Source: Alcanivorax sp.
GTDB taxonomy: Bacteria; Pseudomonadota; Gammaproteobacteria; Pseudomonadales; Alcanivoracaceae
Direction: 5' to 3'
DNA length: 64,000 nt
Assembly (NCBI RefSeq): GCF_019431375.1
Contig: NZ_CP080267.1
Span: 2,359,933 to 2,423,932, forward strand
The notes beneath the pieces were generated by a model. That model was not told where the DNA came from. It searched no databases and worked only from the letters and a program-made list of their open reading frames with translations. Shown here piece by piece: positions 51,305-59,300 of this stretch (positions are counted from its first letter, which is position 1; every line of letters begins with the position of its first letter). The translations under genes were made by a program, and so were the position numbers.

Positions 51305-52909
51305 CTAATCCGTTACCGCCGCCTCGTTTTCCAACTCGGTGTCAGTCAGATGCTTGGGATGATCAGCGGACACCTTGCCCACCCACAGGGGATGAGGCTC
51401 CGCCTGACGGATCCGCTTGCGGAACTGCCGACGCACCACCCACAGGCAGGCCGCCACCGCCAGCAACAACAGATTCACCAGCCGGTTATCCGCTTCCAGC
51501 CAGGCATGACCACCCTCCAACCCGGTGTGCAGCAAGGGAATGGCGAGATAGCAGAACGGCGCGATGCGCAGCATCTGGCTACTGAACCGCAATGGCGATG
51601 CGCGCAGGCTCCAGGCCACCAACACCACCAGGATCAAGGCAAACAGACCCCGTTCTGCCACTGCCACCAGCCCCGCCAGCGGGGTATGCGGCAACAGTTT
51701 GCTGGCCAGGAAGCTGAAGGCAATGCCGATCACCACGCCAGCACAAACCCCCAACGTCAGGCGCAGCAAGAAGGCCGAAGAACGGCTGGGGCCAGTGCGG
51801 TCCGAGCGACGCTCGCACCAGAGAATATTGCCGGACACAAACAGCAAAGAGCCCAGCAGCCCCAGGGCAAAGTACAGCAGTTTCACCAACAAGCCGCCAT
51901 AGTCGCCGAAGTGCAGGGAATAGACCGGCGACAGGCTGGCAAAGTTGACACTGCGCTGCCCCGGCGCGATCACCCGCAACGGCCCCAGGGTCGGGTCCAG
52001 CACCACATGGGCATGGTGCCCCAGATAACCGGGCACGGAGCCGGCCACATCAATCCAGCCGGCGGCGTCGCCGTAGCCGCGAATTTCCAGCCAGTCCACG
52101 GTCAGCTCCGGTAGCTCATGGCGGGCAGCGGACAGCACATCGTCCATCAACGGCATGGTCACAGTGTCGCCCTGGCTGTCCACCGCCGGCCACACATCGG
52201 TTTCCTCGCTGATCACTCCGCGCAGCTGGGGGCCGAACACCAGCACCCCCAACAGCACCGCCACCACCGTGAACATGCCCATGGCTGCACCGGTAACAGA
52301 CATGATCAGGTGGAACGGGAAGCTGATAATGCCGATCACGTTGTGCAGGTTTTTCCAGTATCGGCGCATGTTGCCCTCATGTTTGAGAGCAAAGAATTCC
52401 TTGCGGATTTTCGGCCAGTGAATCAGCAACCCGCTGAACAGCGCCACCCCGTACATCACCGAGATCAGCCCCATGAACGTCATGCCGATATTGATCGGCC
52501 AGCCCGGGTTGGGAATGCCCAGGGCGAAGTGCAGCTCGTTGATAAAATCCGCCAGCGCCGAGCGGGGGACCTCTTCGCGCACCCCCTCGGTATTGAAATC
52601 CTTAGCGTGGGCGGTGACCCAGTCGTCCTCGGCGGACTCGAACCACATCACCCCCGGGTCTTCTGCATCAGGAAGCAGATAAAGACGCTTGCGGGCATCC
52701 GGGTACTGGTCAGTGACCTGCTCCAGCAGCCGGTCCATCCCCATGGGGGCAGCCGCCGGCTCACCGTGATACGCCTCCTGCCAGTGGTGCAGCTCGTGAT
52801 GAAACACATTGATGGCGCCAGCAAAAAACGCCACAAACAGGGCCAGACCGCTGACCATGCCCAGCCAGGCATGCAGGTCGATCATCCGGCGCAAGCGCTC
52901 TCCTTTCAT
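51305..52909 (-). CDS. PepSY-associated TM-helix protein (PiuB-like)
   Basis: A 534-residue inner-membrane protein. It opens RRMIDLHAWLGMVSGLALFVAFFAGAINVFHHELHHW, the N-terminal helix typical of PepSY_TM proteins, and continues with PepSY-like periplasmic segments, the helix LHNVIGIISFPFHLIMSVTGA, and a C-terminal bundle of several helices. Such proteins accompany siderophore uptake and are thought to reduce ferric complexes. ATG 52909 is chosen by alignment with the family. It overlaps the DUF3649 gene by 4 bp. It is last in a Fur-regulated operon. Confidence 0.88.
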   Translation of the reverse strand: MKGERLRRMIDLHAWLGMVSGLALFVAFFAGAINVFHHELHHWQEAYHGEPAAAPMGMDRLLEQVTDQYPDARKRLYLLPDAEDPGVMWFESAEDDWVTAHAKDFNTEGVREEVPRSALADFINELHFALGIPNPGWPINIGMTFMGLISVMYGVALFSGLLIHWPKIRKEFFALKHEGNMRRYWKNLHNVIGIISFPFHLIMSVTGAAMGMFTVVAVLLGVLVFGPQLRGVISEETDVWPAVDSQGDTVTMPLMDDVLSAARHELPELTVDWLEIRGYGDAAGWIDVAGSVPGYLGHHAHVVLDPTLGPLRVIAPGQRSVNFASLSPVYSLHFGDYGGLLVKLLYFALGLLGSLLFVSGNILWCERRSDRTGPSRSSAFLLRLTLGVCAGVVIGIAFSFLASKLLPHTPLAGLVAVAERGLFALILVVLVAWSLRASPLRFSSQMLRIAPFCYLAIPLLHTGLEGGHAWLEADNRLVNLLLLAVAACLWVVRRQFRKRIRQAEPHPLWVGKVSADHPKHLTDTELENEAAVTD

Positions 52910-53163
52910 GCGCCGACTCCGTATAACGGGGTGGCCTGCAGGGCCAGCCAGGCGGCCAGATTGGCCACCAGCAGGGCAACCAGAGGCTGCCAGGTCTTTG
53001 CCGGCAGAGCGACCAGTAGCGCCAATAGCATCCACAGCACCATGGCAGTGATCAGCTGCAGCACCAGCCAGCCCTGCCAGGGCATCGGCAGGGCCGCTGC
53101 CAACAGGCCGATCAGCATGAGTGACAAGGGCAGGCTGAGCAGGATACCCAGAAAATATCTCAT
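52906..53163 (-). CDS. DUF3649 small membrane protein
   Basis: An 85-residue protein with three hydrophobic helices (MRYFLGILLSLPLSLMLIGLLAAALP; LQLITAMVLWMLLALLVAL; LVALLVANLAAWLAL). Family and neighbours match the DUF3649 component that always lies between DUF3325 and PepSY_TM genes. It overlaps both neighbours by 4 bp. It is likely to assist the PepSY protein in the membrane. Confidence 0.78.
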   Translation of the reverse strand: MRYFLGILLSLPLSLMLIGLLAAALPMPWQGWLVLQLITAMVLWMLLALLVALPAKTWQPLVALLVANLAAWLALQATPLYGVGA

Positions 53164-53429
53164 CCGCGCGGCCCCCGCTGGAAGCTGTCGCGGTAGTGTC
53201 CGGCCACCAACGGCAACAATAGCGCCGGCAGGGTAACCACCCAGAGCCCCACAAAGAGCCCCACGCCCACGCCCAGACTCACCACCCAGAGAGCGGCCGC
53301 CGCAGCCAGCAACAACAGGGCCAGCAGCCGGGCCAGGCCCGGCAGCGGCTGATCCAGCCAACGCTGCTGGCGATCACTGAGATAAAAGAGGACAACGCTG
53401 ACCAGGGAGGCCAGAACGGCAAACCACAT
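53160..53429 (-). CDS. DUF3325 small membrane protein
   Basis: An 89-residue protein with three helices (MWFAVLASLVSVVLFYLS; LARLLALLLLAAAAALWVVSL; GVGLFVGLWVVTLPALLLPLVA) and the SDRQQRWLD linker typical of DUF3325. It is the first gene of the iron-related operon and lies 22 bp from a Fur box. The stop overlaps the DUF3649 ATG by 4 bp. Biochemical role unknown. Confidence 0.78.
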   Translation of the reverse strand: MWFAVLASLVSVVLFYLSDRQQRWLDQPLPGLARLLALLLLAAAAALWVVSLGVGVGLFVGLWVVTLPALLLPLVAGHYRDSFQRGPRG

Positions 53430-53450
53430 GGGAGAAGAATCCTGAAAACC

Positions 53451-53465
53451 TGATAATGGTTCTCA
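53451..53465. promoter_or_regulatory. Fur box
   Basis: TGATAATGGTTCTCA fits the 7-1-7 dyad TGATAAT-N-ATTATCA with seven of seven matches on the left arm and five of seven on the right. It lies 22 bp upstream of the DUF3325 start. Iron repression of the operon is expected. Confidence 0.75.
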
Positions 53466-53490
53466 TTTAATAACAGTGCGGCAGGCTCCG

Positions 53491-54093
53491 TCAATCCGCG
53501 CGGACACCACTCTCCTCACGGAGCGGCAACAAGTGTTGGGTAGCTTCGCTGAGCTTGGCAGTGGACAACTGGTTCCAGTCCACCGCTTCCCGGTCCGGCA
53601 TCCATACATCCCGAAACGCGGCTGCATCAGCCAGGGCCATTTCCGGGGTCAGCATGGCCACGCCATGATGGTCTCCGGCAATACCCCCGGCCTGCCGCAC
53701 CGCCGCCCACCAGGCCGGAGGCCGCCAGCGCAGGGCCACACCAGGCAAACTGCAATTCAGTTCTTTTTCCGACACGCAGCATTCCAGCGAGGTGTCACGC
53801 TGGGCACTGAGCCCCTGTCTCCATAGAACCGAACCCGCCACCATCACCAGCGAAGGGAAAGCCCGCAAAAGCGCGCGACAGCGATCCGCTTCGTCCAGCT
53901 CTTCACCAAGAATCACCTTGAAGAATACTGGCCGAGGCGGCGCCACCTGCTTGATGACACCGGCTTCCAGCCAGCGCAGCGCCACATCCAGCGCCTGACC
54001 TTCTTCACCGGGCAGCAATTGCTTCAGATCGGACAAGGCAAACACACGCGGCAGGCTTTCCAGGGCCGGGGCAAGTCGATTGGCAGCCAACAT
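53491..54093 (-). CDS. AbiEi-like winged-helix protein
   Basis: A 200-residue protein. Residues about 5-55 (LAPALESLPRVFALSDLKQLLPGEEGQALDVALRWLEAGVIKQV) look like a winged helix. The C-terminal part, with GVAMLTPEMALADAAAF, recalls the 'TPErAlaD' element of AbiEi antitoxins of type IV toxin-antitoxin systems. It is coupled (TAATG) to an upstream gene that is not an AbiEii nucleotidyltransferase. The assignment is by pattern only. It could be an orphan regulator or part of a different two-gene system. Confidence 0.45.
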   Translation of the reverse strand: MLAANRLAPALESLPRVFALSDLKQLLPGEEGQALDVALRWLEAGVIKQVAPPRPVFFKVILGEELDEADRCRALLRAFPSLVMVAGSVLWRQGLSAQRDTSLECCVSEKELNCSLPGVALRWRPPAWWAAVRQAGGIAGDHHGVAMLTPEMALADAAAFRDVWMPDREAVDWNQLSTAKLSEATQHLLPLREESGVRAD

Positions 54094-54704
54094 TAACGGT
54101 CCGCTAGGTTAGCCAGAGGCAACTGCAAACCCAGCCACTGGCGCACCGTCATTACCCGGTGCAGAACATGACAGATAGCGGTCAGGCGGCGTGGCTCAGG
54201 CAACCCACTGGCACGCAGGACCGCCACTTCCTCCAGTTGCCGCTGCAACATATTGATCTCCCGGCCACGGCTATCGGTGGGGCGCTGATATTGGGCCAGT
54301 CGCAAGGTCAGCAATTGGCCTTGCAGATCATCCTCCAGCGCTGCATAGGCCCGCTCAATCAGGCTGTGACTGCTCAGATGACGCAGCATTCCGGAAGAAT
54401 GGCGACGACTCCCGCCCCGCCGAACGGGGCTGACAAACACCGCCAACAAACCGACCACCCGCTCAAGCAGCGGCAACCAGGACGCCCCTCTACGGGTTGC
54501 CTGCAGGTACCACCACCAGGCACGCAAACGGCCGATATCCTTGCGCAACATTCGCACCCTGGCGTAATGCCGACCCTCACCGCTGGAGGCATAACTGGCC
54601 CGATACACTGCCAGATACTCACCCAGCGCCTGAAGGCGATGCTCTACGGCAGTAAGCGCCAACTCCTGTTGACGCCATCGCTCCGCTTCCGACTGGCTTG
54701 CCAT
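54093..54704 (-). CDS. Helical protein of unknown function, partner of the AbiEi-like gene
   Basis: A 203-residue, Arg-rich, nearly all-helical protein. Leading coiled coil (AERWRQQELALTAVEHRLQALGEYLAVY), a Trp cluster (RAWWWYLQATRRGASW), one hydrophobic segment (WLPLLERVVGLLAVFV) and a second helical part (REINMLQRQLEEVAVL). No catalytic motif, including no nucleotidyltransferase GS-x-D pattern. The stop overlaps the next ATG (TAATG), so the two proteins are made together. I do not recognise the family. Confidence 0.55.
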   Translation of the reverse strand: MASQSEAERWRQQELALTAVEHRLQALGEYLAVYRASYASSGEGRHYARVRMLRKDIGRLRAWWWYLQATRRGASWLPLLERVVGLLAVFVSPVRRGGSRRHSSGMLRHLSSHSLIERAYAALEDDLQGQLLTLRLAQYQRPTDSRGREINMLQRQLEEVAVLRASGLPEPRRLTAICHVLHRVMTVRQWLGLQLPLANLADR

Positions 54705-54968
54705 ACCCGAGACTCCTGCAACTGCTACTGCTCAAAATGCACTGCAAAACAACACCTTGGCTGACCGCACGCATGAAACGGCCACAACCCGGCAGCTTCA
54801 CTCTAGCGACCACCTGACGCTATCCACAGTGGAATTTCGTTTTGCCTCGTTGCCGTTTGTATCTCGGTGCTACTGGATGGTTGCCTGAATTTGCACTGTA
54901 AGATATCGCCTACATATTCGCACGCTGATATCCTAGTCAGATTGCCGTTTTTCCCGTAGGACCCCCTT

Positions 54969-55667
54969 TTGCCCACCCGACACCTTACCGTCTTGCTAAT
55001 CGTTGTTGCCAACCTTGCCCATGGCCACCCCGGAGGCCTGGACAAGCAGGGCGGCCACAGCGACCGGGCCACCGGCGCCTATCATTGCCACCGCGAACCC
55101 TGCCTGACCCTGCACCGTCAGCAACGGCAGGCGGAGCAGGAGGCCCGCCAGCAGCAACGGGCCTTTTCCGGTCTGTATGAGCGCAGTGACTGGCCCCACT
55201 GGCTGGATGAGGATGGCGACTGCCAGGACACCCGCGCGGAGATACTGATTGCCACCAGCCAGGTGCCGGTGACCTTCACCCAGGATGATCGCTGCACCGT
55301 GGCCACCGGCCGCTGGCTCGATCCCTACAGCGACCACATCTTTACCTCCGCCGGCGACCTGGATATCGACCATCTGGTACCCCTTCGCCATGCTCACGGC
55401 CATGGCGGCGATAGCTGGGATGAGCGCCATCGGCGCCAGTTTGCCAATGATCCGGCTAATCTGTTGCCGGTGTCTGCCAGCGCCAACCGCAGCAAGGGTG
55501 CCAGCAGCCCGGACCAGTGGCTGCCGGACAATAGGGGCTACTGGTGCCAGTACGGGCAGCACTGGCAACGGATCAAGCAGCGCTACCGACTCCTGATTAC
55601 GCCACCGGAGCAACAGGCCATCGACGAACTGCTAAGCACCTGCCAAGTGGCAGAAAGGCACCCATAA
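54969..55667 (+). CDS. Secreted HNH-type nuclease with YHCH motif
   Basis: A 232-residue exported protein. The signal peptide is at 1-18 (AHG). A short motif GGLDKQGGHSDRATGAYHCH, also found at the N-terminus of other secreted nucleases, precedes a beta-beta-alpha-metal HNH domain (DIDHLVPLRHAHGHGG...NDPANLLPVSASANRSKGASSPDQWLP). Catalytic His-His-Asn residues are recognisable in that order. TTG 54969 is the start, with GTAGGA about 9 nt ahead. It would cut DNA outside the cytoplasm for nutrition, competition or DNA uptake. It is divergent from the AbiEi-like pair. Confidence 0.75.
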   Translation: MPTRHLTVLLIVVANLAHGHPGGLDKQGGHSDRATGAYHCHREPCLTLHRQQRQAEQEARQQQRAFSGLYERSDWPHWLDEDGDCQDTRAEILIATSQVPVTFTQDDRCTVATGRWLDPYSDHIFTSAGDLDIDHLVPLRHAHGHGGDSWDERHRRQFANDPANLLPVSASANRSKGASSPDQWLPDNRGYWCQYGQHWQRIKQRYRLLITPPEQQAIDELLSTCQVAERHP

Positions 55668-55693
55668 AAAAAGCCGCCCGAAGGCGGCTTTTT
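55666..55693. terminator. Bidirectional terminator between nuclease and lipoprotein
   Basis: AAGCCGCC-CGAA-GGCGGCTT with A and T runs on both sides, between two convergent genes. Confidence 0.85.
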
Positions 55694-55712
55694 CAACATC
55701 TTGGTATAGCCT

Positions 55713-55943
55713 TTATTGCTCGGCCGCATCCTTCATGCTTTCAGCGGATTCTTCGGCGCTCTCATAGGCGTTGTCCAGATCCTCGCCCATTTCTTCCATG
55801 GGACCTTGCGGGTTCATGGAGTCTACGGCTTCATCCATTTTTTCACCGGCTTTTTCCACCGGGCCATCGTTACTGTCGCAACCGGCCAGCAGGGCGGAAG
55901 AGGCGAACAGGCCAGCCAGAACTGCTTTACTGAAAGTATGCAT
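55713..55943 (-). CDS. Small acidic lipoprotein
   Basis: A 76-residue protein: signal with lipobox LLAGC (Cys near 22), then an acidic helical region (GPVEKAGEKMDEAVDSMNPQGPMEEMGEDLDNAYESAEESAESMKDAAEQ) with irregular heptads, like a short coiled coil. It has no counterpart I recognise beyond the general class of entericidin/Lpp-like small lipoproteins. AAGGAGTG before ATG 55943 decides the start. Probably a periplasmic stress or wall-linked lipoprotein. Confidence 0.7.
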   Translation of the reverse strand: MHTFSKAVLAGLFASSALLAGCDSNDGPVEKAGEKMDEAVDSMNPQGPMEEMGEDLDNAYESAEESAESMKDAAEQ

Positions 55944-56147
55944 AGACTCACTCCTTGAAGTATCAGTCATTCAGACTGTATCGCCATCATGGGCCGCACA
56001 CCAAGAAGAAACACGCAAAGCCCTGGCATTTTACGAATCATTACGCTGCCTGCTCAATCCGGCGAAGGGTTTTTACGCAACCACTCCCAGCCACTTCCGA
56101 CAGACTGGTAGCACCCTGCTATGATGCGGACAAGACAAGGAGAACCC

Positions 56148-57239
56148 ATGAAGCAATTTGGCCGTAATGTGGGCGGGCTGGCGCAGCTGGTCACCCGTGT
56201 GGGCAACGAAATCACCCAGGTGGTGCAGGATATTCACGGCACCGTGGCCAACCCGTTTGGTCTGCGCGGCAACGACTACACCCCCGCACCCATGATCTAC
56301 AACCTGATCCGTTACGGTTTTCGCCAGGCGGGCAATGTGGCGGGTATGGCAGATCTGCTGGCAGATCCGAACCGGGAACTGCGCGACAGCCTGGACCTGC
56401 AAAGCATCGTCAACGGCGTTTTCGGCCAGCTGCTGGCCGAACAGCACAGCCCCTATGCCCTGCCCATGAAGCTGCTGCCCACCGGCCCGGCTGAAGGCGA
56501 CACCCTGGTGGTGTTTTTGCACGGCCTGTGCATGAACGATGCCTGCTGGAATAACCCGGCGGCAGATGCCTTCAGCCACTGGGCCCGGGGTGAACTGAAA
56601 GCCGATGTGCGCTACCTGCGCTACAACACCGGCCTACATATCTCCGACAACGGCCGCAAGCTGGCCGGGCTGCTGGCCCATACCGCCTTGCCCCAACAAG
56701 TCATCCTGATCGGCCACTCCATGGGTGGCCTGGTGGCCCGCAGTGCCCTGCATCAGGGCCGCCAGCGCGGCGATGCCTGGACCGACAAGGTTACCCACCT
56801 GGCCTGCCTGGGTTCACCCCATCAGGGGGCCATGCTGGAACGCGCCGGCAATCAGGTTAACCGCCTGCTGGGTGCCACTCCCTACTCGCGCCCGCTGATG
56901 CGGCTGGCCAACCTGCGCTCCGATGGCATCCGCGACCTGCGTTTCGGTTATGTACTGGAAGACCAGTGGCGAGACCGGCCCCTGGACGAACCACGCCCCA
57001 GCAGCAAGGTGCCGCTGGATACCCAGGTGGAACAGTTATTCATCGCCGGCAGTGTCAGTGAACCGGGCCACCCCCAACCGCGCGGCGACTGGCTGGTAAC
57101 CGTGGACAGCGGCCTGGCCACGCGCCTCTACCCTGAGGCGGAACGGCTGACCCGGGAGCTGTTCTACCAGATGGGGCATATGACCATGATTGAGGAAAGC
57201 CGCACCTATGCGCGTATCCAGCGGTGGCTGGAGTCATAA
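56148..57239 (+). CDS. Alpha/beta-hydrolase (esterase/lipase)
   Basis: A 363-residue hydrolase. The oxyanion segment VVFLHGLCMNDACW, the nucleophile elbow IGHSMGGLV, the LACLGSPHQGAMLERAGNQV segment typical of lipase-like triacylglycerol hydrolases and a late His (MGHMTMIE) can be seen. There is no signal peptide, so it is cytoplasmic; the first roughly 110 residues form an extra helical domain (FGRNVGGLAQLVTRVGNEITQVVQDIHG) that resembles PHA-depolymerase-associated or phasin-like helices. AAGGAGAA precedes ATG 56148. The methyltransferase gene begins at the next base after its stop. Confidence 0.8.
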   Translation: MKQFGRNVGGLAQLVTRVGNEITQVVQDIHGTVANPFGLRGNDYTPAPMIYNLIRYGFRQAGNVAGMADLLADPNRELRDSLDLQSIVNGVFGQLLAEQHSPYALPMKLLPTGPAEGDTLVVFLHGLCMNDACWNNPAADAFSHWARGELKADVRYLRYNTGLHISDNGRKLAGLLAHTALPQQVILIGHSMGGLVARSALHQGRQRGDAWTDKVTHLACLGSPHQGAMLERAGNQVNRLLGATPYSRPLMRLANLRSDGIRDLRFGYVLEDQWRDRPLDEPRPSSKVPLDTQVEQLFIAGSVSEPGHPQPRGDWLVTVDSGLATRLYPEAERLTRELFYQMGHMTMIEESRTYARIQRWLES

Positions 57240-57878
57240 ATGCGCTGCACGCTCTGCGACAACCTGGCTCGACCTTTCTCCCGGGTGGAGCATCGCGACT
57301 ATTTTCGTTGCGACACCTGCCGCCTGACCTTTGAAGATCCGGCCACACTGCCAGACAGGGAAACGGAAAAGACCCAGTACGACTTGCACGACAACAATCC
57401 GGCAGACCCCGGCTACCGGACATTTCTGGCGCAGCTGGCCGACCCCCTGTGTGAACGACTGAGGCCAGGTGACCGCGGCCTGGACTTCGGCTGCGGGCCG
57501 GGCCCGGCTCTGTCCCAGATGCTGAATGAGCGAGGCTTTCCCTGCCGCACCTATGACCCGATTTATGCGCCCGACCCGACATCACTGAATCAACAATACG
57601 ACTTCGTGACCTGCACGGAAGTGGTTGAACACCTGCATCGCCCCTCGCGGGAATGGCTGCAGTTCGCCCAACTGGTTAAACCGGGCGGCTGGCTGGGCAT
57701 CATGACCCGCTGGCTGATCGACGATGGCGCCTTTGCCCACTGGCATTACCGTCGCGACCCCACCCATGTCTGTTTCTGGCAGCCGGACACCTTTGCCTGG
57801 CTGGCCCGTGAACAGGGCTGGCAGCTCACCCTGGTGGGCAATCCAGTGGTATTGATGCAAAAGATGGCTGACACCTGA
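57240..57878 (+). CDS. Class I SAM-dependent methyltransferase with zinc-like N-terminus
   Basis: A 212-residue protein. The N-terminus has CTLC...CDTC spaced as a zinc knuckle (about 3-33), then a Rossmann fold with LDFGCGPGPALSQML and acidic loop TCTEVVEHLHRP, then the C-terminal strand pair. The type is that of Methyltransf_23 proteins acting on small molecules or lipids. It directly follows the esterase stop (TAAATG), so the two are coupled. No signal peptide. Substrate unknown. Confidence 0.82.
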   Translation: MRCTLCDNLARPFSRVEHRDYFRCDTCRLTFEDPATLPDRETEKTQYDLHDNNPADPGYRTFLAQLADPLCERLRPGDRGLDFGCGPGPALSQMLNERGFPCRTYDPIYAPDPTSLNQQYDFVTCTEVVEHLHRPSREWLQFAQLVKPGGWLGIMTRWLIDDGAFAHWHYRRDPTHVCFWQPDTFAWLAREQGWQLTLVGNPVVLMQKMADT

Positions 57879-58148
57879 CGTCGATCAGGTGCAAGGGCGC
57901 TCTACTCAGGTCGAGCGCGCTAACGGTTTTGTATCCGCCCGGCGTCAAGCACCCAGCATCAAACCGAGCCCTCTACCCCACCACTAACACCGCCATCGGT
58001 ACTCGTATTTCATGGCACTTCCCCGGACATTCAGGGCCGGCAGTATAGGAAGACGTCCCGGTGACGGGAGTACCGGGGTAACGGAAATGTCTGTACGCAT
58101 AAGCAGGCGGGCGATGTCGCAGAACCACAGCCCGGCATACCCATTCGG
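57879..58148. other. Intergenic stretch without recognised gene
   Basis: No credible coding region, repeat or RNA was recognised. The right edge abuts the stop codon of the small minus-strand membrane protein. Confidence 0.4.
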
Positions 58149-58265
58149 TCAGCCTGCCACCATCACGGCCACTGCCACCGCCAATAACGCCAGCGGAACA
58201 ATGATCATGGCCTGTCGCGCAACACGCGCAGCCCAGTGCTGGTGAGTGCGATAATAACGTTCCAT
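58149..58265 (-). CDS. Unannotated 38-residue single-span membrane protein (paralogue of 23232-23345)
   Basis: MERYYRTHQHWAARVARQ is followed by the hydrophobic run AMIIVPLALLAVAVAVMVAG and stop. GGGGGC lies 6 nt before the ATG. Aligned from the C-terminus with the protein at 23232-23345, the two share the core IIVPLxLLA, about 14 of the last 25 residues, and the terminal AG. Both have a basic, aromatic N-terminus. It lies between convergent neighbours with its own upstream region. Function unknown. Confidence 0.6.
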   Translation of the reverse strand: MERYYRTHQHWAARVARQAMIIVPLALLAVAVAVMVAG

Positions 58266-58478
58266 GAAGCCCCCTTCACAACAAATTCACACTCGAGGCA
58301 CCGAGTATAGGGAGCACATGTTGACGATTAATCACCCATATGGGTGAAAGTTTAATGGCAATGCCACGCAAGCCAATGCTGTATAGCAACAGCACAACGC
58401 GATGTCAGGGAAAGACAGCTACTAGCAAGCGCCCCCCTGGGGTAACGACATGGTCCTTCACGCTTTTTCATTAACGTG

Positions 58479-59069
58479 TCACAGGCTGTGCAACCAGAAC
58501 TGCATGGCCTTGCGGCTGGGACTCTCTTCACCCACGTCTGTCCAGTCGAAATGGGCTACCAGTTGGTTCTGGGGAAAATAGCCCCGGCCTCGCCAGAAAT
58601 CATCCAGAGGTCGGTAACCGTCAGGACGCAAGGGGTGATCCTCCGACCGCTGTACCGCGCAGAACGCCGTATGCAGGAATCCGAAATCAGCGGCATATTG
58701 CTCACGCAGATCAAAGAAACGATGACCCACCCCTTCACCCCGATAGGGTTTCAGCAACACCGACTCACCGAAATAAAACACCGAGCCCAGCTCGGCGCCC
58801 AGTTGCCGGAACGGGGCCTGGAATTCGCCATCCGCCTCCAGCAGCGGCAACGCCGTGGCCGCCCCCACCAGCCGGTTGAACTCCAGCGCCAGCACAAAGA
58901 CGCTGCGATCAGACTGGGCATACCGATCCAGATAACGACGCTCGTAATCCCGGTTGCCCTCGTACAAATAGGGAAAGTCCCGAAACACCTGAATGCGCAA
59001 TTCAGCCAGCTCATCCAGCCAGGGCTCCACGGCAAAACCGGTCACCGGACGAATTTCCAGATGGGACAT
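58479..59069 (-). CDS. GNAT-family acetyltransferase
   Basis: A 196-residue protein. The GNAT fold is recognised by FYFGESVLLKPYRGEGVGHRFFDLREQYA, the R/Q-x-x-G-x-G acetyl-CoA loop followed by a helix, and by surrounding strands (LALEFNRLVGAATALPLL). The substrate is unknown. ATG 59069 has CAGGAG upstream. The C-terminus has a DEHPLRPDGYRPLDDFWRGRGY-like patch suggesting an aromatic or lipid-like ligand. It is preceded upstream by a MITE-like repeat. Confidence 0.78.
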   Translation of the reverse strand: MSHLEIRPVTGFAVEPWLDELAELRIQVFRDFPYLYEGNRDYERRYLDRYAQSDRSVFVLALEFNRLVGAATALPLLEADGEFQAPFRQLGAELGSVFYFGESVLLKPYRGEGVGHRFFDLREQYAADFGFLHTAFCAVQRSEDHPLRPDGYRPLDDFWRGRGYFPQNQLVAHFDWTDVGEESPSRKAMQFWLHSL

Positions 59070-59145
59070 GGCAGCTCCTGAATGCCTGTAAACAAGACAT
59101 GTCATGAATACCACGTCAGAGGGGCGGTGGCGATGCAGGGAGAGT

Positions 59146-59297
59146 GGCAAGAGGCAAGTTTCAAGTTGCAACGCGAGGGAAAGATCCTGGCGTTTTGAGA
59201 TCCCGAGCCCGCGTCATTACCGTTAATCGCGGGAACGACCTGCCATCAATTGACAGGCCAGCCCGCGTTGAAACTTGTAGCTTGCAACTTGTAGCTC
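59146..59297. mobile_element. MITE-like palindromic element, second copy
   Basis: The left terminus (GGCAAGAGGCAAGTTTCAAG...CGCG) and right terminus (CGCGTTGAAACTTGTAGC...) are inverted relatives. Inside, GCCCGCG pairs with CGCGGG across 14 bp, and CCTGCCATCAATTGACAGG forms another hairpin. Its layout parallels 26458-26604. There is no coding capacity. Confidence 0.5.
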
Positions 59298-59300
59298 ATT

